From contig CAIQCK010000121.1 in NCBI GenBank assembly GCA_903870275.1, positions 62,001-126,000 on the forward strand: a stretch of 64,000 nucleotides of DNA, in the 5' to 3' direction. The notes under the pieces are model-generated. The model worked only from the letters and a program-made list of their open reading frames with translations, was not told where the DNA came from and searched no databases. The position numbers were made by a program, and so were the translations under genes. Positions 52,740 through 60,083 of this stretch are shown here, one piece after another; the stretch's first letter is position 1, and every line of letters begins with the position of its first letter. The DNA is from an uncultured bacterium (GTDB lineage: Bacteria > Verrucomicrobiota > Verrucomicrobiia > CAIQCK01).

Positions 52740-52874
52740 ATGGACGGGCTTGGAGCAGACATCGCCGGCACGCAAGAGCGATTACAGCGCTTGTGCGGAC
52801 GGATAAACATCCACTCGGACCCACAAGGGACTGCCGTGCGTGCGAGGTTGCCGCGGCGGGAAATGCACCCGTGA
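52740..52874 (+). pseudogene. C-terminal stub of a histidine kinase
   Basis: A 44-codon frame from ATG at 52740 reads MDGLGADIAGTQERLQRLCG and continues with RINIHSDPQGTAVRARLPRR. This is the last part (G2 box region, GT.V...LP) of a NarL-type sensor kinase ATPase domain, e.g. the usual MRERA..LGG.L.I.S.PG.GT.V...LP. Nothing upstream of it belongs to a kinase. Its stop overlaps the GTG of the response regulator as GTGA, the typical kinase-regulator junction, so the kinase has been lost by deletion and only its coupling end remains. It may still be translated as a short peptide. Confidence 0.6.
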
Positions 52875-53527
52875 GAACCTTGCGATTCCTTTTGGCGGAC
52901 GATCATCAGGTGACCATTGCAGGTCTGCGGAGCGTTCTCGAATCACGGGCGGACTGGCATGTTTGTGGCGAAGCAAGAACCGGGCTTGAAGCAGTCGAAA
53001 AGGCCGGTCGTCTGAAACCCGACATCGTGGTGATGGATATCAGCATGCCGGAATTGAGCGGACTCGAGGCGACTCGGCGGATTCGCAGGCTGCTGCCCGC
53101 CACCGAGGTGCTGATCTTTACCATGCACGAATCGAGGACGCTGGTTCAGGAGGCGCTGGCCGCCGGCGCGCGTGGTTTTGTTTTGAAAACGGAAGTGAGC
53201 CGCCAGTTGATCGCGACCGTGAAAAAGCTGGCCGATCATGTTTTGTCTTACAGCGCGAAAGCATCCGAGGTGGTGATGGAGCCTGTTCAACCCAACGGTT
53301 TCACAAGCGCATCGACGGTGATGGAGAATCCCGCGTTGACGCCGCGGGAGTGCGAAGTCGTCCGCCTGATCGCAGCCGGGAAAACGTGCAAAGAGATTGC
53401 TGCTGCCCTGAACATCAGCTTTAAAACGGCCGACGTGCACAGGACCAACATCCTGCGCAAACTCAAGCTGCATAATGTCGCCGAGGTGGTTCGCTACGCC
53501 ATCCACGTCAGGCTGGTGGATCCCTGA
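52871..53527 (+). CDS. NarL/FixJ (LuxR-type) response regulator, orphan
   Basis: 218 aa from GTG at 52871. Receiver 1-120: LRFLLADDHQVTIAGLRSVL, phospho-acceptor Asp56 (DIVVMDISMPE), LIFTMHES and GFVLKTEVS. C-terminal LuxR helix-turn-helix about 150-212: LTPRECEVVRLIAAGKTCKEIAAALNISFKTADVHRTNILRKL. The cognate kinase is reduced to a stub just upstream, so the regulator is orphaned. Three similar operator-promoter elements at 52559, 53611 and 58477 flank it and the adjacent cysteine-rich protein, which makes it their natural candidate regulator (inference). Confidence 0.93.
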   Translation: MRTLRFLLADDHQVTIAGLRSVLESRADWHVCGEARTGLEAVEKAGRLKPDIVVMDISMPELSGLEATRRIRRLLPATEVLIFTMHESRTLVQEALAAGARGFVLKTEVSRQLIATVKKLADHVLSYSAKASEVVMEPVQPNGFTSASTVMENPALTPRECEVVRLIAAGKTCKEIAAALNISFKTADVHRTNILRKLKLHNVAEVVRYAIHVRLVDP

Positions 53528-53610
53528 GCGGCGCCTGGCAGCCGGGGCCTGATTACTTTCCGTCAGCGTTGATTCTTGGTTCAGTGTCCCTCGTGAGTAA
53601 GGGGAAACTC

Positions 53611-53682
53611 TTAGGGTGAAACCCTTATTACTGATCTAAGGTATCTACCTAATAGACGTCTGCGAACGACATCTGGTATTCA
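53611..53682 (+). promoter_or_regulatory. Promoter B with two operator-like inverted repeats
   Basis: TTAGGG-TGAAA-CCCTTA (53611-53627) and AGGTA-TC-TACCT (53639-53650) precede -35 TAGACG (53653-53658) and, after 18 bp, -10 TATTCA (53677-53682). The -35, spacer length and -10 are repeated exactly in type at 58529-58558. Drives the leader and, by read-through, the galaxin-like gene. Confidence 0.6.
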
Positions 53683-53693
53683 ACCGGGCCATA

Positions 53694-53855
53694 GGAAGCT
53701 CGGCAATGAGTAAACGAACACGGAGCACCGGGATGTCCAAAGCAGTGGCGCATGGCCGCTGTTGTTTCCAACGTCCACTCTTACGCCGTTTGTTGCTCGG
53801 TGTCACTCCGGGTTTTCAAGAGGCCGTTCGGCGGTTCCGAACGGCCTTTTCGTTT
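53694..53855 (+). ncRNA. Conserved leader RNA ending in an intrinsic terminator
   Basis: From the expected start about 12 bp after promoter B to the terminator is about 160 nt. The segment 53701-53780 recurs at 58576-58657 with about 88 percent identity by eye. In frame it could encode a peptide MSKRTRSTGMSKAVAHGR...CFQR; the nine differences split evenly between third-position silent and amino-acid changes, so RNA-level and peptide-level conservation cannot be separated. The terminator lies between this segment and the downstream gene, so this is either a small RNA or an attenuator/riboswitch-like leader. No known riboswitch motif is recognised. Confidence 0.5.
53822..53855 (+). terminator. 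Intrinsic terminator upstream of the galaxin-like gene
   Basis: Perfect 10-bp stem GGCCGTTCGG / CCGAACGGCC with a 5-nt loop, followed by TTTTCGTTT. Located 27 bp before the ATG of the galaxin-like gene and after promoter B, so it can attenuate that gene. Confidence 0.85.
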
Positions 53856-53882
53856 CAACAACCATCCCTTGGAGGTCCGCCC

Positions 53883-55475
53883 ATGAAATTGTCCCTTCGC
53901 GTAACAATGTGTATCCTGGCCGTGCTCTGTTTTCTCCCGCTGTCCCTATTGCGGGCAGACGACTGCAACGGCACTGAATACGATCCCGAAACGCAAGGCT
54001 GTTGCAACGGGGGAACGGTTTATACGCTGGCCTCGCAGGGCTGTTGCGGCGCCACGATCTATGATTCCACCAGCTACGAATGTTGCTCCGAAGGAGTGGA
54101 GCCGATTGGCCAGTGCGGCTGGCAGAGTTGTAACGGCGTGAGCTTCGATCCCGGTTCGCAAGAGTGTTGCAGTGGCACGGTCGTATCGTTGGGGCAGTGT
54201 TGTGGTGGCACCATTTTGGAGTCCGGGCAAGCCTGTTGCGGCGGTACCATTTACGATCCGAACTCCTATAGTTGCTGCGGCGGTTCGGTTATAGGTGAGG
54301 GCACGTGGTGTTGTAACGGACAAGGCTACGGTAGTGGTCAAGGATGCTGCAGCGGGCAAATCATCAACCTCTCTCAACAAGGTTGCTGTAACGATCAGAT
54401 TTACACCACGAGCAGTCAGGATTGTTGCAACGACGGCACGATTGTTCCTACAGGGGAATGTGGCTGGCCGGTTTGCAATGGACAACGTTACGATCCGAAC
54501 TCATACGATTGTTGCGGCGACGGCAGCCTTGTTCCCAAAGGCGAGTGTGACTGGCCCATATGCGGCGGCACGCGCTACGATCCTGCCCCCCCGAGTTATA
54601 TATGCTGTAACGGGCAACTCTACGATCCCTTTTCGGGTCTGGGATGTTGCAACGGGCAACTCTTCGATTCCAGTCACGGATGCTGCAATGGAGTAGTGTA
54701 CTCTTACAGCTCGCAGGAATGCTGCGGCAGCACCTTGGTTGACCTTGGCACCCCATGCTGCGGCGAGCAACCCTACGATCCCAACACGCAGGAATGTTGC
54801 TCGGACTGGACCGTGGCTCCAATTGGCCAATGCGGCTGGCAGATGTGCAATGGGGAAGCTTACAATCCCAGCACGCAGGAATGTTGTAGTAACACGATAG
54901 TTCCTTTGGGCCAGTGCTGTAACGGCACACCCTTTGATCCGAACTCTCAGGGTTGCTGCAACAACCAAGTTTACAACCTCAGCACCCACGAGTGTTGCAG
55001 TGGCGGCACAGTGGCTCTGATTGGCGAATGCGGCTGGCAGATGTGCAATGGGGTGGCTTACAACCCTAGCACACAACAATGTTGCGATGGTCAAGTGATA
55101 TCAAAAACCGAGTGTTGCGACCTGCCAACTGGGTGGGCCTGTTGCAACGGCACCCCTTACGATCCCATCTCCTGGGCGTGCTGCGGCGGTCAGGTTTATG
55201 GCACAGCAGGTCAAGCTTGTTGCAACGATCAGGTTTATTCCCCAAACAATGAATGCTGCATCGATTTCTTTAATGGCACTACGGATATTTACGTCGTTGC
55301 TTACAAGACCTCAATGGGCAATTGCCCCTCGGTTTGCTACAATCACCAAACCAGCACATTGTCGCTCTACGATCCCGCCATACAAGGGTGCTGCAACGGC
55401 GTGCCCTACGATCTCAGTACGCAGGAATGTTGTGCGGACGGGAGTGTGGCTTCGATTGGCCAGTGTCCTCAATAA
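53883..55475 (+). CDS. Galaxin-like secreted protein of CCNGxxY repeats
   Basis: 530 aa from ATG at 53883 with GGAGG 7 nt upstream; an in-frame ATG at 53706 belongs to the leader. Signal peptide (MCILAVLCFLPLSLLRA), then the whole mature protein is built of about 15-20 residue repeats CC-N/G-G-x-x-Y-D-P-x(4-6)-CC, about 30 CC pairs by my count, punctuated five times by longer units with G-E/Q-C-G/D-W. This matches galaxin, the di-cysteine repeat protein of coral skeletons, and its scattered bacterial relatives. No lysine-rich or catalytic region. Presumably a heavily disulfide-bonded extracellular or matrix protein. Low GC and A/T-rich third positions compared with neighbours suggest transfer or relaxed codon use. 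Confidence 0.88.
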   Translation: MKLSLRVTMCILAVLCFLPLSLLRADDCNGTEYDPETQGCCNGGTVYTLASQGCCGATIYDSTSYECCSEGVEPIGQCGWQSCNGVSFDPGSQECCSGTVVSLGQCCGGTILESGQACCGGTIYDPNSYSCCGGSVIGEGTWCCNGQGYGSGQGCCSGQIINLSQQGCCNDQIYTTSSQDCCNDGTIVPTGECGWPVCNGQRYDPNSYDCCGDGSLVPKGECDWPICGGTRYDPAPPSYICCNGQLYDPFSGLGCCNGQLFDSSHGCCNGVVYSYSSQECCGSTLVDLGTPCCGEQPYDPNTQECCSDWTVAPIGQCGWQMCNGEAYNPSTQECCSNTIVPLGQCCNGTPFDPNSQGCCNNQVYNLSTHECCSGGTVALIGECGWQMCNGVAYNPSTQQCCDGQVISKTECCDLPTGWACCNGTPYDPISWACCGGQVYGTAGQACCNDQVYSPNNECCIDFFNGTTDIYVVAYKTSMGNCPSVCYNHQTSTLSLYDPAIQGCCNGVPYDLSTQECCADGSVASIGQCPQ

Positions 55476-55730
55476 CAGTGTAAGACGAGTTCTGTCCGAG
55501 ACGAATGCCCAGGAGTGGTGCCGAGCGCAGGAAGCCTGTGGGAGGAACTGTAATTCAGAAGGACGCCGCAACAGCAACGGCCAGAGATTGCAACGAAGGC
55601 GCGGTGAACTGAGCCATCACGAGTGATGACTGATTCACGGGGTCTGTTTGCTGCTCTAAAACGAATCTTAGGTCCGACAAAGTCGCACGAGAAACCGACG
55701 AACATCGTGCAATGCAAGTGAAAGGATACC

Positions 55731-57041
55731 ATGACTGAAAAGCTGAAGAGTTGGGTTATCGGAGCCGCCTTGGGCGGTTGCATCGGCCTTGCGGCTGGCT
55801 ACGGCGTGGCGACTGTGGCGAACAACCGGGCGTCGAGCGCGCCGAAGGATGTGAAGACGGCGTGGGATGCGTATGTGAAGGCGCAAAAGAACTACATGGC
55901 GGCACTAACCGCGGAGAGGAGAAGTGGTCAGCTTTCAGCTATCAGCGGTCAGCCAGCAGGGGCCAATGGGCAGAGGGCGGCTTTCAACAATCAGCCGTCA
56001 GCCGCCAGCGGTCATCCGTCTCCGGTTTCCGATCATCCGTCAGCGGTCGTTGGTCCGAAGGCGGGGACGTGGATTGCGTTCGATGAGAATGTGGCGGACT
56101 TTGGGACGGTGGACCAGGGGACGGAGTCGGTGAAGGTGTTTGTCTATCGCAACAAAGGCAACCAACGGCTGGAGATCAAGAATGTCAGCTCCACCTGCGG
56201 CTGCACCGTGGGACAGCCGGAGCCGAAGGAGTTGCCGCCCGGCGGCGTGGGACATGTGCGGGTGTCTTTCAAGTCCGGGGCCTTTAGCGGCCCGATCAGC
56301 AAGACCCTCACCGTGCAGTCCAACGATCCCACCACACCAACCCTGACCCTGGGCGTGAAAGCCAACGTGCGGACGTTGTTCACCTTGGAGCCGCGCGTGG
56401 TGGACTTTGGCGACGTTGAGCGAGGCAAACCGGCGTTCAAAGAAGTGGTCATCAAACTCGTCACACCGGAGACGTTTCAGGTCCAGCGCATTGGCACGAC
56501 CCATCCGGAGTTGAAGGCCGACCTGATGCAGCAGTCGGCCAAAGGAGGCGAACGGGCCATTCATCTGCTATTCACCATGGATAGCAACGGGAACTTCGGC
56601 CCCTTTGCGTATGCGGGCAGAATCTATCTCGCCCGGCCTCAAGGCGGAAACCAAAGTTCAACGGACAAGAATGTCCGTTCTACGGCGGCTCCGTTGGAGT
56701 TGATCATCCCCGCAAAAGGAGTGGTGGCCGGTCCGCTGCGCGTGAAACCGGACACGGTGTTTTTCGGGTCGGTGAAACAAGGCAGCACGTTCAAGCCGCA
56801 GAAGCTGGTGCTGACGAGCCGCAACGGTAAGGCGGTGGAGGTGAAGTCGGTGGAGACGGGCTTTGAAGGCTTGAAGGCGGCGGTGAAGGCGTTGAAGCCG
56901 GGCATGGAGTATGAGATCGAACTGACGGACGCCGCACCGCCGCCGCCAGGATTCTTCCAGCGGACGCTGCACATCCTGACCTCGGACTCGGACGTGCCGA
57001 TCGAGGTGAAACTCTCCGGCGTGGTGATGAAAGCGATGTGA
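55731..57041 (+). CDS. DUF1573 protein, membrane-anchored
   Basis: 436 aa from ATG at 55731 (AAAGGA upstream). One N-terminal span (WVIGAALGGCIGLAAGYGVATV), then an insert of word-like repeats (about residues 64-107), then three immunoglobulin-like/ASH-type beta domains; the first is a clear DUF1573 (FDENVADFGTVDQGTESVKVF, NVSSTCGCTVGQPEPKELPPGG). The STCGCT motif is invariant in the family. Function unknown; often near redox or PPIase genes. Followed by rhodanese and MauE-like genes on the same strand. Confidence 0.85.
   Translation: MTEKLKSWVIGAALGGCIGLAAGYGVATVANNRASSAPKDVKTAWDAYVKAQKNYMAALTAERRSGQLSAISGQPAGANGQRAAFNNQPSAASGHPSPVSDHPSAVVGPKAGTWIAFDENVADFGTVDQGTESVKVFVYRNKGNQRLEIKNVSSTCGCTVGQPEPKELPPGGVGHVRVSFKSGAFSGPISKTLTVQSNDPTTPTLTLGVKANVRTLFTLEPRVVDFGDVERGKPAFKEVVIKLVTPETFQVQRIGTTHPELKADLMQQSAKGGERAIHLLFTMDSNGNFGPFAYAGRIYLARPQGGNQSSTDKNVRSTAAPLELIIPAKGVVAGPLRVKPDTVFFGSVKQGSTFKPQKLVLTSRNGKAVEVKSVETGFEGLKAAVKALKPGMEYEIELTDAAPPPPGFFQRTLHILTSDSDVPIEVKLSGVVMKAM
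55918..56050. repeat. Word-like repeat inserted in frame in the DUF1573 gene
   Basis: About 130 bp composed of drifting words such as CAGCTATCAGCGGTCAGCC and CATCCGTCAGCGGTC, translated as SGQLSAISGQPAG...SGHPSPVSDHPSA. It is the same class of simple word repeat found in the gaps at 19018, 20009 and 21790, but here lies inside a gene with the frame kept. Confidence 0.7.
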
Positions 57042-57197
57042 ACGGAGAAGGGGGGAGTTGGCAGATGGCAGATGGAGAGTTGAGCCACGGATGGACACGG
57101 ATGGGATTTTTGCCCGCTAAATGTGCTGAAGGACGCGAAAGAAACCACCAAGGAGGTTTTCGTGTGCTTCGCGTGTTTGGCGGGCTGATTTATTGAG

Positions 57198-57662
57198 ATG
57201 AAACCCGGCGTCATCAAGTCGCTCGTCGCGCAAACGGCCGGCCTGCTCGCCGCCTCGACGGCACTGGCGCTGGCGGTGAACGTGTTTTCGCCCGCGGGGT
57301 TGGCAGTGACGCGGGCGTTGACGTTGCACGAACTGGACGCACGCTACGTCACGGCGGAGGAGACCAAGGCGCGGCACGAGGCGGGGCAATCGTTGTTTCT
57401 GGACGCGCGGCGGCCGGAGCTGTTCGCGCGCGGCCACATCGCCGGGGCGCAGAACCTTCCCGCCGATGAGTTTGGCGAGCGATTTACGGCGATAGCGGGC
57501 TGGCTGCCGAAGGAAGCGGAATTGGTGGTTTATTGCGACAGCAAAAGCTGCTCATTGAGCCGCCAGCTTGCGGACAAACTCGCCGAGGCCGGTTACGAGC
57601 GCGTGGTGATATTTCGGGACGGCTGGGTGGCGTGGAAGGAACGAGGATGGGCGGCGGAATGA
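57198..57662 (+). CDS. Rhodanese-like protein with N-terminal anchor
   Basis: 154 aa. N-terminal span or signal (AGLLAASTALALAVNVFSPAG), then one rhodanese domain: LFLDARRPELFARGHIAGAQNLPADEF and the active-site loop VVYCDSKSCSLS (Cys113). Probable sulfurtransferase or thiol-handling protein outside the cytoplasm. Between the DUF1573 and MauE/DoxX-like genes. A degenerate copy of its first 30 codons and leader lies at 58690-58870. Confidence 0.9.
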   Translation: MKPGVIKSLVAQTAGLLAASTALALAVNVFSPAGLAVTRALTLHELDARYVTAEETKARHEAGQSLFLDARRPELFARGHIAGAQNLPADEFGERFTAIAGWLPKEAELVVYCDSKSCSLSRQLADKLAEAGYERVVIFRDGWVAWKERGWAAE

Positions 57663-57753
57663 GGAGGGCCGCAAAGAGGCACAGTATGCACAAGCGGACA
57701 GAAAATTCATCAGTGGTTTGTGACACTTGTGCTTTTTCGTGGCAGAGAGACCC

Positions 57754-58260
57754 ATGAGCACGGCCACAAAGAGGTTCAACTTGCAGGACGAGATGGCGAT
57801 ATCACCACTGTCTCGTGATTACTGTGCTTACTCGTGGCTGAACCTTCTGGACCGTCTTGTCCTCGCCGCGGTGTTCATGTTCGCGGGCGGGCTGAAGATC
57901 AGGGACCCGATTGATTTTGCGCGGAACATTACGGACTACGATCTGGCACCGGAGGCGCTTGTGCCGATAATCGCGGTGTTGCTGCCGTGGTGGGAAGTGG
58001 CGGCGAGCGCGCTGGCGGTGGCGGGGCGCTGGAAGATGGGCGCGCTAACGGTGCTGACGGGTTTGTCGGCCGGGTTCTTCGTGCTTGGCGCAATCACGCT
58101 GGCGCGCGGGCTGTCGGTGGAGTGCGGATGTTTTGGTTCCATGAGCGAGCGGGTGGGGCCGGTGTCGTTGAGTGTGGAGGCGGCGTTGGTGGTGTTGGGC
58201 GCCTTGTTGTTAAGATGGGAAATCAGGTGCGGAAGGACAAGGGAAGTTAAGCCGCGATGA
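57754..58260 (+). CDS. MauE/DoxX family redox-associated membrane protein
   Basis: 168 aa from ATG at 57754. Four spans; LVLAAVFMFAGGLKIRDPIDFARNITDY and LLPWWEVAASALAVAGRW are family signatures, and the conserved SVECGCFGS carries two cysteines that could be redox-active. MauE-like proteins support disulfide or thioredoxin-dependent maturation of exported proteins (family knowledge). Neighbouring rhodanese, DUF1573 and a protein with many disulfides make a thiol-disulfide role plausible here (inference). Confidence 0.85.
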   Translation: MSTATKRFNLQDEMAISPLSRDYCAYSWLNLLDRLVLAAVFMFAGGLKIRDPIDFARNITDYDLAPEALVPIIAVLLPWWEVAASALAVAGRWKMGALTVLTGLSAGFFVLGAITLARGLSVECGCFGSMSERVGPVSLSVEAALVVLGALLLRWEIRCGRTREVKPR

Positions 58261-58384
58261 AGCTCAAAAAAACGCAGAGGATGGAATAGTGGTTGGTGAT
58301 TGGTAATTGGCGATTCTCCGACGCATGGCACGCCATTCTTCAAGAACCATGACTGCGGGCTTGTTGCCCGGCGCATCACCGGGT

Positions 58385-58870
58385 GCAACAGCCGGTTCCG
58401 AGTGCCACGCGGAACCCGCCGGCCAGTGACCCGCCTGCCGCCCCGTGTTTTCGTTGTTCCACCCTGCCTCTGAAGCATAAAGGTTTTACCTAGGTAAAAC
58501 CTTTATATCCAACTAAAGGTTCTCCCAATAGACAGTTTTGAAGGTCGTGTGGTATTCAAGCAGGCCATGGAGACTCGGCAATGAGCAAACGAACGTGGAG
58601 CATCGGCATGTCCAAAGCGGTGGGGCATGGCCGCCGTTGTTTCCAACGTTCGACTCTCCGGCATGGCGATGAAGGCGATGCAGGAGAGGGAGGTTTTGCC
58701 CGCTAAATGCGCTCAAGGACGCGAAGAATCCGCCGAGAAACTTTTCGTGTGCTTTGCGTGTTTAGCGGGCTGGTTTTTCAAAATGAACCCTGTGGTCATC
58801 GAGTCATTCGTTGCGCAAACGACCGGCCTGCTCTCCCCGGCGACGGCATGGGCGCTGGAGGCAGGCTGGC
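58385..58870 (+). pseudogene. Ghost copy of the 52.3-57.3 kb locus
   Basis: In the same order as the original: 58390-58430 matches the 3' end of the ACT-like gene (52363-52403); 58505-58657 matches promoter B and the leader (53630-53780); 58658-58682 matches the last codons of DUF1573 (CTCTCCGGCRTGGYGATGAA); 58690-58870 matches the rhodanese leader and its first 30 codons (ATG at 58783, MNPVVIESFVAQTTGLLSPA). The response regulator, galaxin-like gene and most of DUF1573 are missing. No long frame remains except a 67-codon rhodanese stub. Read as a tandem duplication that later collapsed. Confidence 0.7.
58477..58558 (+). promoter_or_regulatory. Promoter C with 30-bp perfect palindrome
   Basis: A perfect 30-bp palindrome (58477-58506, centred on CCTAGG, half-site ATAAAGGTTTTACC) and a second half-like site (AAAGGTTCTCCC, 58515-58526) precede -35 TAGACA (58529-58534) and, 18 bp on, -10 TATTCA (58553-58558). 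Same arrangement as promoter B; the palindrome is the strongest operator of the three. It drives only the ghost leader. Confidence 0.6.
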
Positions 58871-59150
58871 AGATACCGCAACGAGTTCCTCGTGAGCGGT
58901 GCAGGCAGATGTGCATGCAAGGAGGAGGGAGCGCGAGGAAGAGCTCGCGTCAAGAATCGGTTGGAGCGATTGCGTCTTCGACGTAATCGCTCCACCGTAT
59001 CTTGATGCTCCCGTTTGCCAGTCTCCTCCAACTTTATTTTCGCACGGCTTTCTCGTTGGGCTTCATTTCAAACATCACCCGCGCCTTTCGGTATGACCGG
59101 ATGCAACAGCAGGCTTGCTCCGCGGATTGGCGGGGATTAAAGTGCGGCCC
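58871..59150. other. Gap downstream of the ghost copy
   Basis: 280 bp before the metallopeptidase-like gene. I see only an inverted repeat near 58962-58992 (AGCGATTGCGTC / GACGTAATCGCT) that could be a weak terminator, and no gene. Confidence 0.4.
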
Positions 59151-60077
59151 ATGGCTGCAAAAATATTGACCCTGGCGCTGGTGTGCTGGCTGGCTGCGGC
59201 TGTGGCGCCGGCGCAAACCATCCAGCAACTTCAACAGCGGCTGAACGCGGGCAAGGCGGCGCCCGCCGCACCCGCCGCCCGCCCCGCGGACATGCAGTTG
59301 GTGGAGAAACCGTGGGAGCAGATCACCGACAAGCAACTGTTCGAGCCGGGGAAAATCGCGCTCGGCGAAAGCCCGTCCAAATGGCACCACGCCGAGACGG
59401 AGCACTTCGTCATCCATTTCCACAAGCGCATTGACGCGCAGAAGGTGGCGCGGCAGGCGGAGTTTTACTACGAGCAGGTGAAACGGGACTTGATGGCCGA
59501 CAAGGACCGTTTTGACCGCAAGAACCATGTCTTCCTGTTCGAGAAGGAAGAGGAGTGGCATCAATTCGTCGCCGACGCGAAGTTCATGGACTGGGCCGCC
59601 GGCGTCTCCAGCCGCAGCGAGCTTTATTTTTTGAGCCGGCAGGGCGCGGGCGACTTCGCCGCCGGCACGCTTGCGCACGAGATGACACACTGTGTTTTCT
59701 ACCGGTTCGTGCCGAGGCGCATTCCGATGTGGTTGAACGAGGGTTTCGCCGAATTCGAGAGCGGCAACGCTTACGCGAAGTTCAAAGGCATCGGCGGCGG
59801 CAGTCGCGGCAGCGGGCGCGGCGGCGCGGCGGGCTTTCCGCTGCAAAAGCTGCTGACTGCCACGGAATATCCGAAGGAACAAAGCGACGTTCACGAGTTC
59901 TACCGCACCAGCGAGCGGCTTGTGCGGTTCCTGGTGACGAAGCTGGACCGCAACCGTTTCGTGCCGCTGGTCCTGAAGCTCGCCGACGGCGTGACTTTGG
60001 ACAAAGCGATACTCGAAATCTATCCCGATAGGTTCAAGAGCTTCGACGAGTTCGTGAAGCGCTACGAGAAATCCTAA
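59151..60077 (+). CDS. Secreted gluzincin-type metallopeptidase-like protein
   Basis: 308 aa from ATG at 59151. Signal peptide (ILTLALVCWLAAAVAPAQ), an Ala/Pro linker, then WHHAETEHFVIHFHKRIDAQK and the zinc site HEMTH (His176, Glu177, His180) followed 17 residues later by NEGFAEFESG, where Glu197 is the likely third ligand, as in peptidase MA-like/DUF1570 families. Probably exported. Substrate unknown. Next gene is holA, 6 bp downstream, likely co-transcribed. Confidence 0.82.
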   Translation: MAAKILTLALVCWLAAAVAPAQTIQQLQQRLNAGKAAPAAPAARPADMQLVEKPWEQITDKQLFEPGKIALGESPSKWHHAETEHFVIHFHKRIDAQKVARQAEFYYEQVKRDLMADKDRFDRKNHVFLFEKEEEWHQFVADAKFMDWAAGVSSRSELYFLSRQGAGDFAAGTLAHEMTHCVFYRFVPRRIPMWLNEGFAEFESGNAYAKFKGIGGGSRGSGRGGAAGFPLQKLLTATEYPKEQSDVHEFYRTSERLVRFLVTKLDRNRFVPLVLKLADGVTLDKAILEIYPDRFKSFDEFVKRYEKS

Positions 60078-60083
60078 ATATCC

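Noticed and set aside
53694..53855. Cyclic-di-GMP or other known riboswitch
   Set aside because: A short CAAAGC resemblance exists, but the conserved GGCAAACC and tetraloop-receptor parts of the c-di-GMP class are missing, and no other known class matched by eye.
53706..53882. Upstream start for the galaxin-like gene
   Set aside because: The in-frame ATG at 53706 would put a terminator hairpin inside the gene and place the signal peptide 60 residues in; ATG 53883 has a good SD and signal peptide.
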